Both the position numbers and the translations under genes were made by a program. This document shows, one piece after another, positions 1 to 5,070 of a stretch of DNA of 5,070 nucleotides. The stretch lies in NCBI GenBank assembly GCA_016938395.1, contig JAFGUS010000196.1, forward strand, positions 1 to 5,070, read 5' to 3'. This DNA comes from Coriobacteriia bacterium. Lineage in GTDB: Bacteria > Actinomycetota > Coriobacteriia > Anaerosomatales > Anaerosomataceae. Every line of letters begins with the position of its first letter. Within the stretch, counting starts at the first letter, position 1. Below the pieces are notes generated by a model, which searched no databases, had not been told where the DNA came from, and saw only the letters and a list, made by a program, of their open reading frames with translations.

Positions 1-329
1 AGGGCGTCGATCTCAGCGCCGACCTCCTCGGGACGCGTCAGTGTCTCGCGCAGACCCTCGAGTGCGCCGCGCGCCTCGATCACCGGCCAGAGCGGCCCGG
101 AGACAGCCCACATCGGCGCCACATCGGCCTCGGCGAGCGCGGCGGCTGCGGACGCGGACCACTCGACGTCGGCCGGCACAAACGCGAACGACGCGCCGAG
201 CACACCGCACGCTTCGAGCAGATCGGGGATGGGCCCATGCAGGGCACCGATGACCGGCCCCAGCGTGTCCGTCGGGACGAACGAGAGACCGAACGGGAAC
301 GGCGTGCCGCGAAGCGGTAAGCGGTGCAT
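1..329 (-). CDS. N-terminal part of an unrecognised protein, possibly URO-D-like (runs off the left edge)
   Basis: An open frame begins at an ATG at 329-327 and runs to the window edge with no stop, giving about 109 residues. It starts MHRLPLRGTPFPFG and includes LHGPIPDLLEACGVLGASFAFVP (about 34-56, given here as features: a GP-I-P stretch followed by a small-residue/aromatic strand) and later WAVSGPLWPVIEARG (about 79-93). Third codon positions are almost all G or C, as in the neighbouring genes, which supports coding. The pattern of an N-terminal strand, an acidic-plus-Trp stretch and a W-V-x-G-x-L-W-P turn reminds me of uroporphyrinogen-decarboxylase-like (PF01208) TIM-barrel proteins, but no catalytic residue can be checked in this fragment, so the family is a guess. 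The start lies 2 bases after the stop of the membrane-protein gene, with no clear Shine-Dalgarno of its own. This suggests translational coupling and one operon. I am fairly sure that it is a gene and unsure what it does. Confidence 0.6.
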   Translation of the reverse strand, partial: MHRLPLRGTPFPFGLSFVPTDTLGPVIGALHGPIPDLLEACGVLGASFAFVPADVEWSASAAAALAEADVAPMWAVSGPLWPVIEARGALEGLRETLTRPEEVGAEIDA

Positions 330-331
330 GG

Positions 332-796
332 CTAGATGCTGCGGATGCCGAAGCCGACGAGCTCGGAGAGCGCCCACACGATCAGGAACGCGCTCGTCAC
401 ACCGAGGGACACGGCGACGAAGGCGCGCTTGGGCTCCATGTCGAGCAGCCACGCGGCGGCCGTGCCTGCGTACGCCCCGGTACCCGGCAGCGGTACCGCA
501 ACGAAGATCGCCAGGCCGATGAAGCCGTACTTCTCCACGAGCGGGTGCGCCTTGGCGCGGATCTTCTCGAACTTGCGATGGAGCCATCCGCCCTCGGGAA
601 ACCGCTCGTAGACGAACTCGAGGAAGTAGTAGCCCGGCCAGAAGATGGCGAGACTCGCGAGATAGATGATCGGCAGGTACACCTGCTCGCCCGCGGCCAC
701 GGCCCACGGGATGGCCGCACGCAGTTCGATCGTAGGGATCCACGAGACGAAGACGTACTTGAGCCACGCGGGCAGATCGGACAGGAACTCAGGCAT
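332..796 (-). CDS. Small multi-drug export family membrane protein (COG2426/PF06695)
   Basis: A 154-residue integral membrane protein, the usual length for the family. Two family hallmarks are visible: an ELRAAIP motif at residues 24-30 after a hydrophobic N-terminus, and VPLPGTGAYAGT at 101-112. Hydrophobic segments lie at roughly 12-35, 41-63, 90-118 and 124-147. Between them is a charged loop (about 64-88) rich in Lys and Arg, probably cytosolic. The two Pro/Gly-rich motifs resemble the paired re-entrant elements of DedA-like transporters. The family name comes from early annotation; substrate and export activity are poorly established, so 'drug exporter' should not be taken literally. The start ATG at 796 lies 3 bases after the stop of the upstream gene, with an AAAGG-type ribosome site inside that gene's end. 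The downstream gene starts 2 bases after this stop. The family call is confident; the substrate is unknown. Confidence 0.88.
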   Translation of the reverse strand: MPEFLSDLPAWLKYVFVSWIPTIELRAAIPWAVAAGEQVYLPIIYLASLAIFWPGYYFLEFVYERFPEGGWLHRKFEKIRAKAHPLVEKYGFIGLAIFVAVPLPGTGAYAGTAAAWLLDMEPKRAFVAVSLGVTSAFLIVWALSELVGFGIRSI

Positions 797-799
797 CGC

Positions 800-1174
800 T
801 TACCTTTCGGGGGCGAACACGGCGTAGATGCGCTCCACTTCTGAGCGCCAGTACGCCTCGGGATCCGACACGTCGCGGCCGAGGCGTGCCGCATTGCGGA
901 AGTAGCCGGCGCCCGGCATACCGGTATCGGCGCGGACCACCAGCGAAGCGAGCATGATGCCATGCGCCGCATCCGCCTCGGTACAGATCTCGTTCAGGAA
1001 GCCCATGATCGCCCAGGAGCGAGGCTTCAAGGTGATGGCCCCCACCTCACGACAGATCTCGGCATACGTGATCGTGCCGCGTTCGCGCGCGCGCTCTTCG
1101 AGAAGCGCGTTGGCCTGCCTCTTGGCCGTCTCCCACGCCTCGATGGGAAAGCCGTATCGGGTGTTCTCGGGCAT
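800..1174 (-). CDS. Small conserved-type protein of unknown function, first gene of its operon
   Basis: A 124-residue soluble protein with no signal peptide and no membrane segment. The first half looks helical: residues 11-32 are charged, followed by [14 protein letters not shown] at 33-46, which reads like a small helix-turn element. The middle contains [19 protein letters not shown] (54-72). The most distinctive part is [18 protein letters not shown] at 75-92, then a Trp-containing acidic helix to the C-terminus. The 'LVVR-x-x-TG-x-PG-x-G-F/Y' stretch is the sort of motif I associate with uncharacterised bacterial proteins of 120-150 residues. I do not know an assigned function and I do not see a catalytic signature. 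It is not an O6-alkylguanine transferase-like protein, since the PCHR motif is missing. It has no strong Shine-Dalgarno; a -10-like box sits just upstream of the ATG. Its stop is 3 bases before the next gene, so it probably leads the operon. Confidence 0.8.
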   Translation of the reverse strand: MPENTRYGFPIEAWETAKRQANALLEERARERGTITYAEICREVGAITLKPRSWAIMGFLNEICTEADAAHGIMLASLVVRADTGMPGAGYFRNAARLGRDVSDPEAYWRSEVERIYAVFAPER

Positions 1175-1275
1175 GCACGAAAGTATGCCACAGGCCGAGA
1201 AACGCGTCGGCAGTGCACGCCGGACCGTTACCGGCAGGCAACCCTCACCTGGCGCCGCGCGCGTATCATGACGGC
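1175..1275. promoter_or_regulatory. Divergent intergenic region with two facing promoters
   Basis: This 101-base gap lies between two divergent genes and must hold both promoters. On the plus strand TATCAT (1264-1269) is a good -10 element six bases before the ATG at 1276. On the minus strand overlapping TACTTT (1185-1180) and CATACT (1187-1182) lie five and seven bases before the ATG at 1174. No convincing -35 box is visible for either. A short inverted repeat, GCCGG (1219-1223) and CCGGC (1231-1235) with a 7-base loop, sits near the middle. It could be a protein site or simply a chance of high GC. Neither gene has a good Shine-Dalgarno, so both transcripts may be leaderless. Confidence 0.45.
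1264..1269 (+). promoter_or_regulatory. -10 box of the GGQ-domain gene, leaderless type
   Basis: TATCAT matches the TAnnnT pattern of actinobacterial -10 elements. Six bases separate it from the ATG at 1276, so transcription would begin at or next to the A of the start codon. No Shine-Dalgarno is present before this ATG, in agreement with a leaderless messenger. It also overlaps an out-of-frame ATG at 1268, which is not used. Confidence 0.5.
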
Positions 1276-1653
1276 ATGGAGCCGCATACCGACACCCGGT
1301 ACGACATCCCCGCTGACGACGATACGCTCCTCGCCGAGTGCGACGTCTGGGTGTTCCGCGCCACCGGGCCCGGAGGGCAGGGTGTGAACACCACCGACAG
1401 CGCGGTGCGGCTGCGCCATCGGCCGAGCGGCATCACGGTAGTATGCCGTCGCGAGCGAAGCCAGCTCCAGAACAAGCGCGCGTGTCTTGAGCGGCTGCGC
1501 GGCAAGCTTGAGGCGCACAACGCCGCACTCGACGCCCCAACGCGCGTTCCCACCCGCAAGAGCCGCTCGGTCAAGGCGCGACAGGTGGAGACCAAGCGGA
1601 AGCGGGCCCGCGTGAAGCGCACGCGCGGCCGAGTGGACGCCGGCGAGGAATAG
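1276..1653 (+). CDS. Stand-alone GGQ-domain release-factor-like protein (peptidyl-tRNA hydrolase domain)
   Basis: A 125-residue protein made up almost entirely of the catalytic domain of class I release factors (PF00472). The GPGGQGVN motif is at residues 31-38, with the peptidyl-tRNA-hydrolysing Gly-Gly-Gln at 33-35. It is followed by [15 protein letters not shown] (39-53), RERSQLQNK (59-67) and a leucine/lysine-rich helix, all typical of RF1/RF2 domain 3. The codon-reading domains (PxT or SPF loops) are absent. The last 35 residues are very basic (repeated Arg/Lys, ending RGRVDAGEE), like the ribosome-channel-binding tail of ArfB/YaeJ/ICT1. The expected role is hydrolysis of peptidyl-tRNA on stalled ribosomes. 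It lacks the insertion that ArfB carries between the GGQ strand and the RSQ motif, so it is closer to a trimmed RF domain than to classical ArfB. I chose the ATG at 1276 because a -10 box lies six bases upstream; an in-frame GTG at 1213 would add 21 residues unlike the family. Confidence 0.85.
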   Translation: MEPHTDTRYDIPADDDTLLAECDVWVFRATGPGGQGVNTTDSAVRLRHRPSGITVVCRRERSQLQNKRACLERLRGKLEAHNAALDAPTRVPTRKSRSVKARQVETKRKRARVKRTRGRVDAGEE

Positions 1654-1666
1654 ACCGCGCGGGACG

Positions 1667-3292
1667 TCAGGTTGCGTCGATGTCGCGCCGTCGGAATGCG
1701 ACGAGCCCGGCCGCCACGAGCGCGGCCGCGATCCCGATGAGCACAGCAACCGGCACGAACTCGAACTCCTCGAGCGGCATGCGTGCCGGATGCTCGAACG
1801 GTGAGAGGTCGAAGGCGACATCCGGCAGATCCATTAGCGCACCAAAGGTTCCCACCATGAACCCATACGCGACGACTGCCCACGAGGCGCCAGTCGCTCT
1901 CGGCAGCAACCCGAAGAGCAGTGCCGCGACGCCGAGCACCACCAGGATCGGCGGCACGTGGTTGAGGTGCGCCGCGGTGACGTCCCAGATGAGCGTGTTA
2001 TCGCCAAGTACGGAGGCTGCACCGAGCCCGGTCGCCGCACCGGCCACCGCCATGATGACCACCACGCCGATCGCGCCCACGGTCACGTTCGCGCCGAGCC
2101 ACCACCAGCGGCTCACCGCGGTCGCCAGGACCGGCTCACCGCGTCCGACGGTCTCCTCGGCGCGCAACCCCTGCATCGTGAGGACCGCATAGATGGCCAC
2201 GATCGTCGCCATGAAGACGCCCATGTACGCCAGGTATCCGGCGGTGATGTTCTCTGCGCCACCGAGCACCACCAGCAGTGCCTCGGGCATCTCACCCGGA
2301 ACGGCGCGCTCCGCGAACGCGCCCATGCTCACGCCGAGCAGCCCGAGCCCGACCGACCACCACATGATCGCCCGGCGCTCCAGACGCCACGCAAGGGCCA
2401 GCGGAGAGCCGAGCCATCCGGCAGCGTGCGCCTTGCCCGCACGCGGGGTGATGAGTCCGGCACCGACGTCACGGCGCGCCGCAAGCGCATAGCCGAGCGC
2501 CGCCGTCACCACCGCGAACGCTAGCGAGAACGCGAGCGGCCACCAGCGGTCGAGCACGAACGGCGCGGTCTGCTGCGGCCACGCCATCGGCGAGAACCAG
2601 GAGAGCAGCGTGCCGTGCTCGTGGCCCATGTCACCGAGCGCCTTGATCAGGAACGCTCCGCCGAGGCCCCCACCCGCAGCCAGACTCGTGGCGGTCCTGG
2701 AGTACTCGGCCACCTGTACGATCGCCGCCGTGAGCCCCGCGAACGCGAGCCCCGTGGCGAAGCAGCCAGCCGCAAAGAGCAGCGAGCCGCCCGTGGAGAA
2801 GACCGGGTCGACAATCATCATGAGCGCGATGAGTCCGGCAGTGGCACCATTCGCGATGAGCGCAACGAGCAGCGCGGCCGTGAGCGGCGCGTGCCGCCCC
2901 ACAACGCTGGCGCGCACGAGCTCGGCCCGACCGGTCTGCTCCTCCACGCGCGTGTGCCGGACGATGAGCAGGATGCTCATGAGGACGATCACCAGGATGA
3001 GGTAGCCGCCGTAGGCGGCCGGGATGAACGTTTCGTAGGTCATGTTGTCGAGGAAGTACGTGGGACCCGTCCACATGCGGCCCGCTGCCCCACCCATCAT
3101 CGAGACGATGGCGTCCAGGTCGGCCTTCGTGGGGTACGCCGTCGGCACGAGGCGCGTGTAGTAGAGCCAGAACAGCGATATACCGAGGACCCAGCTCGGC
3201 AACTTCACGCGGTCTCGGCGCAGCATCAGCCGCACGAGGGAGCCCGTGCCGGCCAGCGTGCCGCCGCTACGCGCGGGGGCCGTCGCCGTCAT
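1667..3292 (-). CDS. ABC-2 type exporter permease, duplicated-half COG3559 (TnrB3-like) family
   Basis: A 541-residue polytopic permease that would form the membrane channel for the ATPase encoded just upstream. It has about twelve hydrophobic segments in two halves, for example near 33-49, 92-111, 137-160, 171-193, 205-219, 252-271, then 311-327, 350-373, 400-423, 447-463, 470-487 and 512-532. The two halves are homologous: [17 protein letters not shown] (117-133) matches [17 protein letters not shown] (379-395), and the RRD ends at 273-275 and 535-537 are also 262 residues apart. SWFSP (231-235) corresponds to SPFEHP (497-502). This arrangement is typical of the 'exporter of polyketide antibiotics' family, known from actinobacterial antibiotic self-resistance clusters such as tetronasin. 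The ATG at 3292 overlaps the ATPase stop as ATGA and is preceded by a perfect GGAGGT six bases upstream. The frame stays open into the ATPase gene, but this start is clearly right. The substrate cannot be deduced. Confidence 0.92.
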   Translation of the reverse strand: MTATAPARSGGTLAGTGSLVRLMLRRDRVKLPSWVLGISLFWLYYTRLVPTAYPTKADLDAIVSMMGGAAGRMWTGPTYFLDNMTYETFIPAAYGGYLILVIVLMSILLIVRHTRVEEQTGRAELVRASVVGRHAPLTAALLVALIANGATAGLIALMMIVDPVFSTGGSLLFAAGCFATGLAFAGLTAAIVQVAEYSRTATSLAAGGGLGGAFLIKALGDMGHEHGTLLSWFSPMAWPQQTAPFVLDRWWPLAFSLAFAVVTAALGYALAARRDVGAGLITPRAGKAHAAGWLGSPLALAWRLERRAIMWWSVGLGLLGVSMGAFAERAVPGEMPEALLVVLGGAENITAGYLAYMGVFMATIVAIYAVLTMQGLRAEETVGRGEPVLATAVSRWWWLGANVTVGAIGVVVIMAVAGAATGLGAASVLGDNTLIWDVTAAHLNHVPPILVVLGVAALLFGLLPRATGASWAVVAYGFMVGTFGALMDLPDVAFDLSPFEHPARMPLEEFEFVPVAVLIGIAAALVAAGLVAFRRRDIDAT

Positions 3293-4212
3293 CGGGCCAC
3301 CTCCGCCCTTTCGCCGTTGTGGGCGGCCATCTCGTCGCCGTAGTGGCGGAGCAACAGCTGCTCGAGCGTGGGCGGACGCGACGTGATTGCACGCACGCCC
3401 AGACCGGAAAGCGCGCTCACCACGGCGCCCACGTGATCGGCATCCACATCGAAGCGCACCTGGCCGTCCGTGGGCTCGAAGTTGAAGACGCCCGGCATCT
3501 GCGCGAGCGAATCGGCCGGCTGCGCGGTCTCCACGGTGAACGTCGTTCGCGTCAGATGCCTCAGGTCCCGGAGCGTGCCCGACTCGACCACCTTGCCCTG
3601 CCGGATGATCGAGATGCGGTCGGCCAGCACCTCCACCTGCGCGAGGATGTGGCTCGAGAGCAGCACGGTACGGCCTTCGGCCATCATGTCGCGGATGACC
3701 TCCTGGAACACGGCTTCCATGAGCGGGTCGAGACCCGCCGTGGGTTCGTCGAGCAGCAGCAGCTCGGCGTCGGAGGCGAGCGCTGAGATGAGCGCCACCT
3801 TCTGCCGGTTGCCCTTGGAGTACGTGCGGCCCTTCTTGGTGGGATCGAGGTCGAAGCGCTCCACAAGCGTGTCGCGCCGCGCCCGGTCCAGTCCGCCACG
3901 CAGCCGCCCGAGCAGATCGATGGCTTCGCCGCCGGTGAGATTGGGCCACAACTCGACATCCCCGGGCACGTACGCGAGACGCTTGTGCAACGCGACCGCA
4001 TCGTTCCACGGGTCGCCGCCGAGCATCGTCGCCTTCCCGGCATCAGCCCGCAACAGACCGAGCAGGACGCGGATGGCGGTGGTCTTACCGGCGCCGTTGG
4101 GGCCGAGGAACCCATGCACCTCGCCCTTGGCGACGTTCAGGTCGAGCCCGTCCAGCGCGCGGACCTTGCCGAAGTCCTTGACGAGACCCGTGGTCTCGAT
4201 GACGTTGCCCAT
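3289..4212 (-). CDS. ABC transporter ATP-binding protein of the ABC-2 exporter (COG1131)
   Basis: A 307-residue cytosolic ATPase that powers the permease encoded next to it. Walker A is GPNGAGKT (37-44), Walker B with the catalytic Glu is LLLLDEPT (151-158), the D-loop is GLDP (160-163) and the switch His is in SSH (186-188). The signature motif is YSKGNRQK (131-138) rather than LSGGQ, and the Q-loop region reads [16 protein letters not shown] (81-96) with no Gln. Both are usual for this exporter subfamily. Residues from about 215 form an extra C-terminal domain, possibly DUF4162-like, with [14 protein letters not shown] near the end (281-294). The ATG at 4212 is preceded by AAGGAG at eight bases and begins at the family's normal N-terminus. 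An in-frame start at 4359 would lie inside tetR and is rejected. Its stop overlaps the permease start by four bases, so translation is coupled. Drug, antibiotic or peptide export is inferred from the family. Confidence 0.95.
   Translation of the reverse strand: MGNVIETTGLVKDFGKVRALDGLDLNVAKGEVHGFLGPNGAGKTTAIRVLLGLLRADAGKATMLGGDPWNDAVALHKRLAYVPGDVELWPNLTGGEAIDLLGRLRGGLDRARRDTLVERFDLDPTKKGRTYSKGNRQKVALISALASDAELLLLDEPTAGLDPLMEAVFQEVIRDMMAEGRTVLLSSHILAQVEVLADRISIIRQGKVVESGTLRDLRHLTRTTFTVETAQPADSLAQMPGVFNFEPTDGQVRFDVDADHVGAVVSALSGLGVRAITSRPPTLEQLLLRHYGDEMAAHNGERAEVAR
3299..3304 (-). promoter_or_regulatory. Ribosome binding site of the permease gene
   Basis: GGAGGT on the minus strand lies six bases before the ATG at 3292, inside the last codons of the ATPase gene. 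It fixes the permease start, which would otherwise be uncertain because the frame is open for another 239 codons upstream. Confidence 0.85.
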
Positions 4213-4220
4213 GCTCACCG

Positions 4221-4226
4221 CTCCTT
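4221..4226 (-). promoter_or_regulatory. Ribosome binding site of the ATPase gene
   Basis: AAGGAG on the minus strand lies eight bases before the ATG at 4212. It selects this ATG over the longer in-frame possibility at 4359. Confidence 0.8.
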
Positions 4227-4236
4227 CGTGTCGAGA

Positions 4237-4251
4237 CGGCCCGGTGGGCCG
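4237..4251 (-). other. GC-rich hairpin between tetR and the ATPase gene (proximal to the ATPase)
   Basis: CGGCCC and GGGCCG form a perfect six-base-pair stem with a three-base loop. It lies ten bases upstream of the AAGGAG ribosome site of the ATPase gene. There is no U-run, so it is not a standard intrinsic terminator. It could influence messenger stability or attenuation, or be chance in GC-rich DNA. Confidence 0.35.
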
Positions 4252-4269
4252 CGTCAGGACGAGACAGAC

Positions 4270-4287
4270 ACCCCGCTCAGGCGGGGT
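4270..4287 (-). terminator. Possible weak terminator or attenuator hairpin at the end of tetR
   Basis: ACCCCGC and GCGGGGT form a perfect seven-base-pair stem with a four-base loop, CTGA on the minus strand, which contains the tetR stop codon. The bases that follow (TGTCTGTCTCG) are pyrimidine-rich but not a U-run. It may reduce read-through from tetR into the exporter genes, giving regulator and exporter different levels. Since ribosomes terminate in the loop, translation of tetR would disturb folding. No separate promoter for the exporter pair was recognised in the 64-base gap. Confidence 0.35.
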
Positions 4288-4939
4288 CCTCCGCCGTGGG
4301 CGGCGGCTCACCGCTCGACGCGTACTCGCGCCACGCATCTTCGTAGCGGGTGTCAGCAAACACGCCGTGAGTCAGGACCTCGAGTGCGGCCCAGGCGAAG
4401 CGGGGCATCATGTCGGCCACGTCATGCCCCACCCCCATCACACGCACGACGTGCTCCTGCAGCAGCATGCCGCCGAACTGCCAGGCGAGCAGGACCGCGG
4501 TGACGTCGCGGAGGTTCTCACTCGGCCGGATCACGCCCTGATCGACGCTCAGCTCCATGAGACGCAGCGTCTCATCGAAAAGCGCGCCGAACAGCCGGCC
4601 AGCGCCGGGCGAGCTGTCCCTGAGCCCCTGGAGGAAGTACCGCATCAGGTGCTGCTCGGCCTGCACCCCTGCCAAGGCGGCGAAGGGGTCTGTCTCCCCC
4701 GACTCCACCGCGTCGATCCGCGAGCGGGTGAACTCGGCGACCACGAAGTCATCGCACGCCTCGCGGAGCCCCGCCTTGGAGCCGAAGTGATGAAGAACGA
4801 GGCCTGGCGACACGCCTGCATCCGCGGCGATGTCACGCACGGTCGCCTTTTCGAATCCCACGTCGCCAAAGCGCGCGATAGCCGCGTCGCGGATCCGCGC
4901 TGCCGTCTTGCGATCGTCTGGGTGGTAGGCTGAACGCAT
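4277..4939 (-). CDS. TetR-family transcriptional repressor, probable regulator of the adjacent exporter
   Basis: A 220-residue regulator of typical TetR length. The N-terminal DNA-binding domain (PF00440) spans about residues 10-58: a first helix with [18 protein letters not shown] (15-32) and then the helix-turn-helix [20 protein letters not shown] (33-52), ending in the family's GSKAGL (53-58). The remainder (about 60-205) is the variable, helical ligand-binding and dimerisation domain, and its ligand cannot be read from sequence. The last 12 residues are Pro/Glu-rich and probably disordered. The ATG at 4939 is chosen because the homology to TetR N-termini begins just after it and a promoter with -35 and -10 boxes lies immediately upstream; an ATG at 5047 in the same frame would add 36 unrelated residues. 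It is followed on the same strand by the ATPase and permease genes, which is the classical arrangement of a local repressor of a drug exporter. Repression of the operon and of itself is inferred. Confidence 0.92.
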   Translation of the reverse strand: MRSAYHPDDRKTAARIRDAAIARFGDVGFEKATVRDIAADAGVSPGLVLHHFGSKAGLREACDDFVVAEFTRSRIDAVESGETDPFAALAGVQAEQHLMRYFLQGLRDSSPGAGRLFGALFDETLRLMELSVDQGVIRPSENLRDVTAVLLAWQFGGMLLQEHVVRVMGVGHDVADMMPRFAWAALEVLTHGVFADTRYEDAWREYASSGEPPPTAEDPA

Positions 4940-4945
4940 GTTCAG
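4930..4945. promoter_or_regulatory. Inverted repeat over the tetR start codon, candidate operator
   Basis: CTGAAC-GCAT-GTTCAG is a perfect inverted repeat with six-base arms and a four-base centre. The tetR start codon (4937-4939, minus strand) lies in its centre. If transcription starts at the ATG, this is right at the transcription start, a fitting position for autorepression. The half-site TGTTCA recurs at 4959-4964. Confidence 0.45.
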
Positions 4946-4946
4946 T

Positions 4947-4975
4947 ATGCTATACCCGTGTTCAATCTGACACAA
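4947..4975 (-). promoter_or_regulatory. Promoter of tetR (and perhaps the exporter operon)
   Basis: On the minus strand TTGTGT (4975-4970) and TAGCAT (4952-4947) are separated by 17 bases, the ideal spacing for a housekeeping sigma factor. Seven bases separate the -10 box from the ATG at 4939, so the messenger would begin at or beside the start codon. No Shine-Dalgarno is seen, in keeping with leaderless translation. An alternative -10 is CATACT at 4949-4944, which leaves only four bases before the ATG. Confidence 0.55.
4958..4973. promoter_or_regulatory. Second imperfect inverted repeat in the tetR promoter
   Basis: GTGTTCA-ATC-TGACAC is nearly symmetrical: the right arm is the reverse complement of GTGTCA, and the left arm differs from it by one extra T. 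It overlaps the -35 box. Its TGTTCA half-site lies exactly 20 bases from the one in the start-codon repeat, that is, about two helical turns. It may be a second TetR site. Confidence 0.35.
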
Positions 4976-5070
4976 CCGTGCGCTCACGTGTATCACCCAC
5001 ACCCCGCCGAACAGGTCCGTGCCGTCGTTGTTGGACTGCCCGCGCATGACAACGCGCCCGCCCGCGGGTA
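4974..5070. other. Right-end region without an assignable gene
   Basis: I can support no gene here. The minus-strand frame of tetR stays open from the window edge down to the tetR start, with strongly G/C third positions between 5070 and about 4994, then a marked loss of that bias. The complementary plus-strand frame with ATG at 5045 (MTTRPPAG at its start) has the same bias and could be the beginning of a divergent gene. The stretch is too short to decide between an upstream gene's remnant, a divergent gene start or chance. Confidence 0.3.

Noticed and set aside
13..210. 65-codon minus-strand frame at the left edge
   Set aside because: Extremely Arg-rich shadow of the partial gene starting at 329, which has the G/C third-position bias in its own frame.
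800..1174. Alkyltransferase-like (MGMT/ATL) protein
   Set aside because: The small size and the ITYAEI stretch suggested it, but there is no PCHR or PWHR active-site motif and no GxVxxYGxIA pattern beyond that short resemblance.
1213..1275. GTG start at 1213 for the GGQ-domain protein
   Set aside because: It would add 21 residues not typical of the family and would place the -10 box within the gene; the ATG at 1276 fits better.
2615..3343. 242-codon plus-strand frame opposite the permease
   Set aside because: Arg/His/Glu-rich composition without motifs, entirely within the well-supported permease gene.
3293..4009. Extension of the permease frame by 239 codons upstream into the ATPase gene (a 780-residue product)
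   Set aside because: The extension is Arg/Ala/His-rich out-of-frame sequence of the ATPase gene. The true start at 3292 has GGAGGT six bases upstream and an ATGA overlap.
4213..4359. In-frame upstream start for the ATPase gene at 4359
   Set aside because: It would lie inside tetR, and the extra 49 residues are Arg/Pro-rich without homology to ATPase N-termini. The ATG at 4212 has a good ribosome site.
3470..4933. 487-codon open frame on the plus strand, opposite the ATPase and tetR genes
   Set aside because: Its translation is Ser/Arg/Pro-rich low-complexity sequence without a domain, while the minus strand carries two clear protein families. Long antisense frames are expected at this GC content.
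4940..5047. Longer TetR protein starting at 5047
   Set aside because: The 36 extra residues are unlike TetR N-termini and run through the promoter and inverted repeats. The edge region might nevertheless be coding for something else, which is noted as a finding.

Overview
The window is high-GC, densely coding bacterial chromosome with strongly G/C-biased third codon positions. Seven genes are visible, six of them on the minus strand. The GC content, a TetR regulator beside a two-gene ABC-2 exporter of the antibiotic-exporter type (COG3559-like permease), and start codons placed directly downstream of -10-like boxes all suggest an actinobacterium. The small 'multi-drug export' membrane protein (COG2426/PF06695) is common in anaerobes, so a Coriobacteriia-like lineage is possible. 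That last step is inference.

Layout. Positions 1-1174 (minus) look like a compact operon: a small soluble protein of unknown function (1174-800), a PF06695 membrane protein (796-332) and the N-terminal part of a gene leaving the left edge (329 to <1), possibly URO-D-like. The gaps are 3 and 2 bases. A 101-base divergent intergenic region separates this operon from a plus-strand gene (1276-1653) for a 125-residue stand-alone GGQ-domain protein, a release-factor-like peptidyl-tRNA hydrolase. That gene ends 13 bases from the stop codon of the convergent exporter operon.

Positions 1667-4939 (minus) hold a regulator-exporter cassette in transcription order: TetR repressor (4939-4277), ABC ATPase (4212-3289), and a permease with two duplicated halves (3292-1667). 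ATPase and permease overlap by ATGA and are surely co-translated. Two GC-rich hairpins lie between tetR and the ATPase gene; the loop of one contains the tetR stop codon. The promoter of tetR holds two inverted repeats with TGTTCA-like half-sites, one of them over the tetR start codon. The simplest model is an autoregulated cassette in which the exported substrate, or something like it, releases TetR.

The right end (4974-5070) has no gene I can assign with confidence.

I found no clearly new system. The points most worth a second look are the operator-like repeats over the tetR start, the leaderless-type promoters of the three first genes, the orphan GGQ protein, and the unassigned small protein at 800-1174. 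No tRNA, rRNA, CRISPR array or insertion sequence was seen.
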